A stretch of 64,000 nt of DNA, from the NCBI GenBank assembly GCA_021846985.1, contig JAJZVX010000009.1:1-64000 (forward strand). The letters are read 5' to 3'. The translations under genes and the position numbers were made by a program. Shown one piece after another: positions 58,757-64,000 of this stretch (position 1 is its first letter; every line of letters begins with the position of its first letter). The DNA comes from Acidobacteriota bacterium (GTDB taxonomy: Bacteria > Acidobacteriota > Terriglobia > Terriglobales > Acidobacteriaceae). The notes beneath the pieces are model-generated. The model made no database searches. It was not told where the DNA came from and was given only the letters and a program-made list of their open reading frames with translations.

Positions 58757-59791
58757 ATGCAGATTCACAAAATCTCTCGTATCGTCTTTTTCGCCTTCGC
58801 TGGCGCGTTGCTGCTCTCCGCGCTGCCCCGCGCCACCGCCCAGCAGCCTTACAAGGTTCTTGCCCACTGGAAGCTCGGTGGCGACGGCTTCTGGGATTAC
58901 CTCACCGCCGACCCCGCGGCGCACCGTCTCTACATCACCCACGGCCCGCGCGTCGAAGTCCTCGACACCCGCACCGGCAAGCCGATCGGCGCCATCACCG
59001 GCCTCCACGGCACCCACGGCGTCGCTCTCGACACGGCCGGCAGCTTCGGCTACATCTCCGATGGCGGCGGCAACGCCGTGGTGGTCTTCGACCGCGCCAC
59101 CCTCGCCACTGTCGCCACCATCCCCGCCGGAACCAACCCCGACGGCATCGTCTTCGAACCGGCCACGCAGACCGTCTGGGCCTTCAACGGCCGCAGCCAC
59201 AACGCCACCGTCATCAGCGCCGCCACGCGCAAGGTGCTGGCCACCATCCCTCTCCCTGGCAAACCTGAGTTCCCTGTCGCAGACGGCCGCGGAAACGTCT
59301 TTGACAACATCGAAGACAAAAGCGAGATCGTCCGCCTCGATGCCCGCTCCCTCAAGCTGACCGCCACCTGGCCGGCCGGGTGCGACTCACCCAGCGGCCT
59401 GGCCATCGACGCCCCCGGCCATCGGCTCTTCCCCGTCTGCGGCGGTAAAAAAATGTCCGTCATCGACTCCTCGACCGGCAAACTCCTCGCCAACCCCGCC
59501 ATTGGCAATGGACCCGACGCCGCCCGCTGGGACGCAAAGCACAAGTTCGCTTTTGCCTCGTGCGGCGAAGGCGTTCTCGCCGTGATCGACGCCGCCGCGC
59601 CCGGCTATCCCACCATCGAGAGCCTGCCCACCCAGCGCGGCGCCCGCACCATGGCCTACGACGCCTCCACCGATCGCATCTACCTGGCCACCGCCGAGTT
59701 CGGTCCGCCTCTCGCTCCCACCCCCCAGCAGCCCCATCCCTGGCCCAGCATCGTTCCCGGCAGCTTCACCATCCTTGTGGTCGGCCGCTGA
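58757..59791 (+). CDS. secreted beta-propeller protein (YVTN/NHL-type repeats)
   Basis: 344 residues from ATG 58757, with CAGGAG upstream. Signal peptide at about 1-28 (FFAFAGALLLSALPRATA-Q). Repeats of about 45 residues of propeller type (HRLYITHGPRVEVLDTRTGKPIGAI, GYISDGGGNAVVVFDRATLATVATI, WAFNGRSHNATVISAATRKVLATIPL) follow. It has no catalytic residue that I see. It lies right after the two-component system genes and may be exported target of their control, but this is context only. A small membrane protein gene follows. Confidence 0.8.
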   Translation: MQIHKISRIVFFAFAGALLLSALPRATAQQPYKVLAHWKLGGDGFWDYLTADPAAHRLYITHGPRVEVLDTRTGKPIGAITGLHGTHGVALDTAGSFGYISDGGGNAVVVFDRATLATVATIPAGTNPDGIVFEPATQTVWAFNGRSHNATVISAATRKVLATIPLPGKPEFPVADGRGNVFDNIEDKSEIVRLDARSLKLTATWPAGCDSPSGLAIDAPGHRLFPVCGGKKMSVIDSSTGKLLANPAIGNGPDAARWDAKHKFAFASCGEGVLAVIDAAAPGYPTIESLPTQRGARTMAYDASTDRIYLATAEFGPPLAPTPQQPHPWPSIVPGSFTILVVGR

Positions 59792-59909
59792 GCCTTCCTT
59801 CTCCCACCGCCGCTCCCGCTTGCGCGTTTTTGTCCCCGCGCATGGCCGGGAGCGGCTCTTTTGCGGCATCATAGAAGAAGCGCCTTCGGCCACCGGCCCG
59901 AGGAGCCCT

Positions 59910-60056
59910 ATGAAGCTTGTCCTTGGAATCCTTGCTCTCGTTTTCGTTGCCGCCACGCTGCTTGCCGATTACAAATGGCGCCAGTGGCTGGCGGCTCGCA
60001 AGCTCGATCGCCAGAGCTCCGGCGGCGCTGATCCCCCCCAGCGCCATCACCGCTAG
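59910..60056 (+). CDS. very small membrane protein
   Basis: 48 residues. ATG 59910 has GAGGAG five bases upstream. One N-terminal membrane helix (LVLGILALVFVAATLLA) followed by DYKWRQWLAARKLDRQSSG, with positive charges in the cytoplasm by rule. No family recognised. It lies between the propeller gene and the DsbA-like gene, all in one direction with short gaps. Real by SD and composition, but evidence is limited. Confidence 0.55.
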   Translation: MKLVLGILALVFVAATLLADYKWRQWLAARKLDRQSSGGADPPQRHHR

Positions 60057-60119
60057 TTGCGCCCCAGTTTCCTCTTTTCACCACTGTTACCGCCGAACAC
60101 CGGGAGCCGTCCAACCTGT

Positions 60120-60812
60120 ATGCTGCGATCCTTTGCCTTTCCCCTCCGGCCTTCCACCGGCTTCGGAAAAATTCGCCTCTTTCTCGGCTTTGCCGCGGCG
60201 GCGCTGCTGCTGGCCGGCGCCGCCAACGCTTGCGCCCAGTTCGGCCAGGAGGAAACCACCCAAGTCCACGATGCTTCCGCACTCCGTCCGCCCGCCGGCG
60301 CCCGCGTGGCCATCGTCGAATTCGACGACATGGAGTGTCCCGACTGCGCCCGCGCCAACCCTCTGCTCAAGGAGGCCGCGGCCCGGTACAAAATCCCTTG
60401 GATTCGCCACGACTTCCCCCTGCCCTTCCACAGTTGGAGCTTCCAGGCCGCCGTCTACGCCCGTTGGTTCGACTCCAAAAGCAAGACCCTCGGCAACCAG
60501 TACCGCGACGACGTCTTCGCCAGCCAGATCTCCATCTTCAATCCCGGCTCACTCCGCCAGTTCACTGAGAAGTTTGCCTCCGCACACGGCCTGGCCCTGC
60601 CCTTCGAGGTTGACCCGCAAGGCAAGCTGGCCGCGCTCGTCAAGGCAGACTACGCCCTCGGCCTGCGCATCGGCATCGAGCACACGCCCACCATCTGGAT
60701 CGTGACCGCCAGGAGCAAGGGCGCTCCCTTCGTCGAGGTCGTTGACCGCAGCAGGCTCTATCAGTTGATCGATCAGGCCCTCCACAACACGGCGTCGGCT
60801 CACAAGCGTTAA
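60120..60812 (+). CDS. DsbA-like thioredoxin-fold protein, exported
   Basis: 230 residues from ATG 60120. Signal peptide with IRLFLGFAAAALLLAGAANACA-Q. Thioredoxin fold with active site CPDC (VEFDDMECPDCARAN) and a cis-Pro in EHTPTIWIV near the end. A tandem paralogue follows (about half of the residues equal). The central insertion (FPLPFHSWSFQAAVYARWFDSKS) is typical of DsbA-type disulfide or thiol reductase proteins with peptide-binding helical cap. It should act in the periplasm. CPDC is less usual than CPHC of DsbA. Confidence 0.87.
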   Translation: MLRSFAFPLRPSTGFGKIRLFLGFAAAALLLAGAANACAQFGQEETTQVHDASALRPPAGARVAIVEFDDMECPDCARANPLLKEAAARYKIPWIRHDFPLPFHSWSFQAAVYARWFDSKSKTLGNQYRDDVFASQISIFNPGSLRQFTEKFASAHGLALPFEVDPQGKLAALVKADYALGLRIGIEHTPTIWIVTARSKGAPFVEVVDRSRLYQLIDQALHNTASAHKR

Positions 60813-60899
60813 TCCCCGCCCTGACCCCATATCCCGATGAATCAAACCTTTTTACCCATTTCGCCTGTTACAATTTCTTTGGAGATACGCCCCACTCCT

Positions 60900-61619
60900 A
60901 TGCTGAAATCCCATCATTTTCGCCCTCGGCTTGAGCGCGTTGTCCCGGGAGGCAGAAGCACGAATCTTCTGCGCCTCCTCGCCTGTGGCGCAGCCGCCAT
61001 CGCTGCTGTTGCCGTCCTCACTCTCCCTCGCCTGGCCCTGGCGCAGTACACAACCAGGGTTCTCGATGCCTCCGCCCTTCACCCGCCTGCCGGCGCCCGC
61101 GTGGCCATCGTCGAGTTTTCCGATCCTGAGTGCCCCGCCTGTGCCACGGCCAATCCCACCCTCATGGCCGCGGTCGAGAAGTACAAGATTCCGTGGGTAC
61201 GCCACGATTTTCTCCTGCCCTATCACATCTGGAGTCCCGCCGCTGCCGTCTACGCGCACTGGTTCGACAGCCAGAGCAAAGCGCTGGGCGACGACTACCG
61301 CAATCAGCTCTTCGCCAATCAGCGCTTCATCTATAACCGCCTGCTCCTCCGCGACTTCACCTCCAATTTCGCCAAGAGCCACGGCATTGCCCTGCCTTTT
61401 GAGGTCGATCCACAGCACAAGTTCATGGCCGAAGCCGAGGCCGACACCGAGCTGGCTCGGCGTACCGGCATCGACCATACACCTACAATCTTTGTTGTTA
61501 CCTCCGGCAGCAAGGGTCCGCCCTACATCGAAGTGACTGACCTTAGCAAGCTCTACCAGATCATCGACGAGGCGATTGCCGACACGCCCGAGCCCGCCCG
61601 TAAGCCTCATCGCAAATAA
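60900..61619 (+). CDS. DsbA-like thioredoxin-fold protein, second tandem copy
   Basis: 239 residues from ATG 60900 (an upstream ATG at 60837 is in frame but weak). Signal peptide with GAAAIAAVAVLTLPRLALA-Q. Active site CPAC (VEFSDPECPACATAN), cis-Pro in DHTPTIFVV. It has the same layout as the gene before it; both start the mature part with VLDASALHPPAGARVAIVEF-like sequence, so they arose by duplication. The differing dipeptide (PA against PD) suggests different redox potential or partners. Convergent with the membrane protein gene; hairpin 24 bases after the stop. Confidence 0.87.
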   Translation: MLKSHHFRPRLERVVPGGRSTNLLRLLACGAAAIAAVAVLTLPRLALAQYTTRVLDASALHPPAGARVAIVEFSDPECPACATANPTLMAAVEKYKIPWVRHDFLLPYHIWSPAAAVYAHWFDSQSKALGDDYRNQLFANQRFIYNRLLLRDFTSNFAKSHGIALPFEVDPQHKFMAEAEADTELARRTGIDHTPTIFVVTSGSKGPPYIEVTDLSKLYQIIDEAIADTPEPARKPHRK

Positions 61620-61642
61620 CCCTGGCAGCGCGGCAAGACCCG

Positions 61643-61669
61643 GCGGCGCATCCCATGCGGATGCGCCGC
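61643..61669. terminator. hairpin between convergent genes
   Basis: GCGGCGCATCC (61643-61653) and GGATGCGCCGC (61659-61669) pair perfectly over 11 bp with a 5-base loop. It lies between the DsbA-like stop (61619) and the membrane protein stop (61686). Weak U-tails; it probably serves both. Confidence 0.6.
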
Positions 61670-61685
61670 TTCTGGTTCAGTCTCC

Positions 61686-62078
61686 TTATTGCTTCTTCTT
61701 CCACGCCCACTGGTCCAGCCCCACCAGAACCAGAACCGCCGTTGGCCAGAACCAGCCTCCGACGCCGTTGCCCGCCGCAATCACATCCACGGAATAGGCG
61801 GCCAGCACCGCCAAAGCCATCCCGGCCACGGCCCCAACCGCGCCGCGCGCTCGGTAAGCCGCCCACCACGCCGCGATCACTGCCAGAGCCGCCAGCATCC
61901 AGACCAGAAAACCGCCCAGCTTGGCCTCCGAAGCCTGCGAGAGTGTGGCGCCAGCGATAAACGCAATCCCTACAAACGAGGCCACCCCTTTCAGGCTTCC
62001 CTGTGAAGACCCTCCGCCGCCATAGCGCCGCTGCATTGCGTCGCGTGCTGCCGCCCCAGCCACCCATGAAGGAATCAT
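61686..62078 (-). CDS. polytopic membrane protein, hypothetical
   Basis: 130 residues from ATG 62078, with GGAGGTGG seven bases upstream. After a short polar N-terminus (MIPSWVAGAAARDAMQRRYGGG) there are four hydrophobic segments (VASFVGIAFIAGATLS, LGGFLVWMLAALAVIAAWW, AVGAVAGMALAVLAAYSVDVIA and FWPTAVLVLVGLDQWAW). No family recognised. It is co-directional with the radical SAM gene 89 bases upstream, so it may share its transcript. Confidence 0.65.
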   Translation of the reverse strand: MIPSWVAGAAARDAMQRRYGGGGSSQGSLKGVASFVGIAFIAGATLSQASEAKLGGFLVWMLAALAVIAAWWAAYRARGAVGAVAGMALAVLAAYSVDVIAAGNGVGGWFWPTAVLVLVGLDQWAWKKKQ

Positions 62079-62167
62079 GCGCCCACCTCCTTTGCTTCCG
62101 CACACCTCCACACATGCGCAAGACCAGGAATTCCTGCCCATTTATATCCCGGATCCTCTGTGGATAA

Positions 62168-63202
62168 CTACTTGGCCGCGCCCTGAATCTGCACCAGTGC
62201 TGGCGCTCCTCCCGGCGAAACCGTCCGCGTCTGCGGCCCCCGCCAGTGGTCGATGTAGCTGATTTTGTGAACACATCCAATGGTGCAATGCGGTGAGCAG
62301 GCCTTTGCCGTCACAAACTCCCGCTTCACGTCAGCCCGCGTGTACTTGGACAGCGGCACACCCGGATACCCGCGCTGCTGCGAGCAGTAATGAACCAGCC
62401 CGTCCTCGCACACATATAGATACCGCGATCCCGCCCGGCACCGCCACACGTTCGGCCGCCCCTCGGCAATCGCCGCCTGAAAGTCGTCGAAACGCGAGTA
62501 GTTCACCTTCTTCCACCCGCTCATCTCGTCGTAGACCTTCTGCTCTTCCGGCTGTAGCGGCTTCAGTTGCCCGTCGCCGTCGTGGATGATCCCGATCGTC
62601 GAGGTAAATCCCAGCTCCAGCGCCCGCTTGCCGATCACCAGAGCTTCCTGCGGATTCCGGATGCCCCCGCCCACCACCGAGTTGATGTTGACGTGAAATT
62701 CGGCATGATCGGCCAGCATCTCCAGCTTCTTGTCCAGCACCTTCAGGCTTTTTTTCGACACCTCGTCCGGCTCCAGGTTGTCGATGGAAATCTGCATGTG
62801 GTCCAGTCCCGCCCGGTTCAGCCGCTCGATCCGCTCCGCATTCAGCAGATACCCGTTCGTGATCATCCCGGCTATGGCCCCGTTCCTGCGTATCCGCCGG
62901 ATAATCTCGTCCAAATCCGGGTGCGTCAGCGGCTCCCCGCCGCTGATGCCCACCATCGCCGTCCCCAGCCGCCCCAGCGCGTCGATCCGCTGCAACATCT
63001 CTTCCACCGGAACCGGCTTCGACACCTTGTCGTACTCGTTGCAGTAACCGCAGCTCAGGTTGCAGAACCGCGCCGGCACAATCTGCGCCAGCACCGGGTG
63101 TCCGGTGTGCGCCAGTGCGCGCCCCACCATCGCCAGTTCGCGCGCCTTGCGCATTGCCGCAATCCATTGTCCGCGCGCCGTCTCCCGTTGCCGTTTCGCC
63201 AT
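62168..63202 (-). CDS. radical SAM protein with SPASM-like C-terminus
   Basis: 344 residues from ATG 63202. The radical SAM cluster motif CxxxCxxC is Cys47-x3-Cys51-x2-Cys54 in FCNLSCGYCNEYDK; GISGGEPLTHPDL is the SAM-binding GGEP segment; MITNGYLLNAERI and QISIDNLEP follow. A C-terminal Cys-rich part (WRCRAGSRYLYVCEDGLVHYCSQQRG, CSPHCTIGC) may bind one or two more clusters as in SPASM/Twitch enzymes. Function unknown; the layout fits peptide-modifying or cofactor enzymes but no precursor gene is seen nearby. The 3' neighbour is a membrane protein. Confidence 0.87.
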   Translation of the reverse strand: MAKRQRETARGQWIAAMRKARELAMVGRALAHTGHPVLAQIVPARFCNLSCGYCNEYDKVSKPVPVEEMLQRIDALGRLGTAMVGISGGEPLTHPDLDEIIRRIRRNGAIAGMITNGYLLNAERIERLNRAGLDHMQISIDNLEPDEVSKKSLKVLDKKLEMLADHAEFHVNINSVVGGGIRNPQEALVIGKRALELGFTSTIGIIHDGDGQLKPLQPEEQKVYDEMSGWKKVNYSRFDDFQAAIAEGRPNVWRCRAGSRYLYVCEDGLVHYCSQQRGYPGVPLSKYTRADVKREFVTAKACSPHCTIGCVHKISYIDHWRGPQTRTVSPGGAPALVQIQGAAK

Positions 63203-63258
63203 TGTCTCTATTCAATCACACGCCGCATCTTCAGCTGAGCGCGGTCTTCCACCGTCGC

Positions 63259-63300
63259 AAAAAGGGCGCCTGCAATGCCCCGCAGGCGCCCGTACTTTTT
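63259..63300 (-). terminator. Rho-independent terminator between PDZ and radical SAM genes
   Basis: GGGCGCCTGC (63264-63273) and GCAGGCGCCC (63282-63291) form a 10-bp perfect stem with an 8-base loop. Five A at 63259-63263 give a U-run on the minus strand; five T at 63296-63300 serve the plus strand. It lies 26 bases after the PDZ stop. Confidence 0.88.
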
Positions 63301-63316
63301 CCGGCTGCAATCTCGG

Positions 63317-64000
63317 TCAAAGGGGGTTGACCGGCGTCATTGCCGGCATCTCCTCGCTCGGAGGTTCAACCAGCGCATCGCGCTCCAACCCTTCTTCATT
63401 CAGTTTGCCCACCCGCTTCCCATGCTCGGGAAAAATCTTCTCAGAACCTATGGCTCCGTGATGCTTCGAGTCCACCTGCAGTGTAAGCACCTGTTGTTTC
63501 TTGCCGCGCAGAACCGTCACCTGTACCGGTTTGCCGCGATTGGCCCGCAGGGAGCGATCCCAGTCCGCTGTCGTAGCGATTGACTCCGCGTTGACATTCA
63601 GGATCACGTCGAAGGCCCGCAGACCCGCCGCTGCCGCCTCGCTCTTGCGCGCCACCCGCTTGACCATGACGCCGTGCGTTACGCCCAGATACTCAGCCAT
63701 CTGCGAGGTCAGCGGCTCCACAATCGCACCCACATTCAGACTGCTGCCAAAAAACGGTATGTGGAACCTGCTGCCGGCCGGCGCATCGCTGCCGTCGGAC
63801 AGCATGCCCATTCGCGGACTTGTGGTCGGAAACACATCCACTCCCGACCATATCCGGTCCCATATGTCGTGTTCGATTGCCTGCCTGTCCGCCAGTTCCA
63901 CTTCCACCGTGCGCACTGCGCCTTCGCGGCTGATCTCCAGGCTCACCTTTCGTCCCGGCGGGATCTCCCGCAGCATCCGCCGCAGTTGTTCGGCATTTTC
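63317..64000 (-). CDS. PDZ-domain protein, 5' part cut by the window end
   Basis: The frame stays open to base 64000, so the 227 residues seen are the C-terminal part of a longer protein. About residues 100-190 form a PDZ domain (FGSSLNVGAIVEPLTSQMAEYLGVTHGVMVKRVARKSEAAAAGLRAFDVILNVNAESI...). The upstream part (EISREGAVRTVEVELADRQ) looks like a second, earlier PDZ tail. The final part (GKRVGKLNEEGLERDALVEPP) is polar. No protease residues are visible in the seen part. It may be a serine protease (DegP type) fragment or a stand-alone PDZ protein; the window does not decide. Confidence 0.75.
   Translation of the reverse strand, partial: ENAEQLRRMLREIPPGRKVSLEISREGAVRTVEVELADRQAIEHDIWDRIWSGVDVFPTTSPRMGMLSDGSDAPAGSRFHIPFFGSSLNVGAIVEPLTSQMAEYLGVTHGVMVKRVARKSEAAAAGLRAFDVILNVNAESIATTADWDRSLRANRGKPVQVTVLRGKKQQVLTLQVDSKHHGAIGSEKIFPEHGKRVGKLNEEGLERDALVEPPSEEMPAMTPVNPL

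Overview
The window is high-GC (about 60-63 percent by eye) bacterial chromosome with dense coding on both strands. The gene content fits an acidobacterium, most likely of the Terriglobia type: von Willebrand proteins with a secretion signal, a very long pyruvate:ferredoxin oxidoreductase, Tat-exported sugar enzymes, many carbohydrate-active enzymes and a BtuB-like TonB receptor. This placement is an inference from gene families; there is no rRNA gene in the window. I found no tRNA, rRNA or CRISPR array.

Layout. 1-2 kb: an RNA ligase-like 2',3'-cyclic phosphodiesterase (minus) and a secreted VWA-type protein (plus), closed by a strong terminator. 2.2-11.7 kb: a DeoR-type regulator followed by a co-directional block, E2-E3-E1(alpha-beta fused) of a 2-oxoacid dehydrogenase complex, a myo-inositol-phosphate synthase relic with a large internal deletion, a zinc-type polyol dehydrogenase and a mannitol-phosphate dehydrogenase-like protein. 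The first promoter of this block carries a palindrome on its -35 box. 12.3-16.3 kb: quinol-type nitric oxide reductase, a decayed ISAs1-type element, and a MarR regulator divergent from a TonB receptor with a 23-bp palindromic operator between them. 18.6-24.6 kb: a small membrane protein, an HD-GYP response regulator, and an operon of two M16 peptidase homologues (one active, one lacking the zinc motif) overlapping a stand-alone GlmU acetyltransferase domain. 25.2-33 kb: a minus-strand sugar block (TIM-barrel isomerase, metallo-beta-lactamase fold hydrolase, GH38 alpha-mannosidase, GH63-type glucosidase). 33.4-38.1 kb: pyruvate:ferredoxin oxidoreductase.

38-48 kb: small proteins, a PhzF-type isomerase, a lone receiver protein, a PIN-TRAM membrane protein, a ThiF-rhodanese sulfurtransferase, a JAMM peptidase, a tandem PilZ protein, RsmI, a membrane protein of the site-2 protease fold whose HExxH is lost, and RsmD. 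48.2-50.7 kb: a secreted GH130-type glycosidase and an SGNH hydrolase in one operon. 50.7-56.4 kb: Rrf2 regulator, a gene-free stretch rich in inverted repeats, a Tat-exported aldo/keto reductase, the GTPase Der and a glycosyltransferase. 56.5-64 kb: a two-component system, a beta-propeller protein, a small membrane protein, two tandem DsbA-like proteins, a membrane protein, a radical SAM/SPASM protein and a PDZ protein cut by the window edge.

The most unusual points are the polyol/2-oxoacid dehydrogenase block with its deleted inositol-phosphate synthase, the site-2 protease homologue without its catalytic histidines, the M16 pair coupled to a half GlmU, and the structured gene-free stretch at 51.2-51.8 kb.
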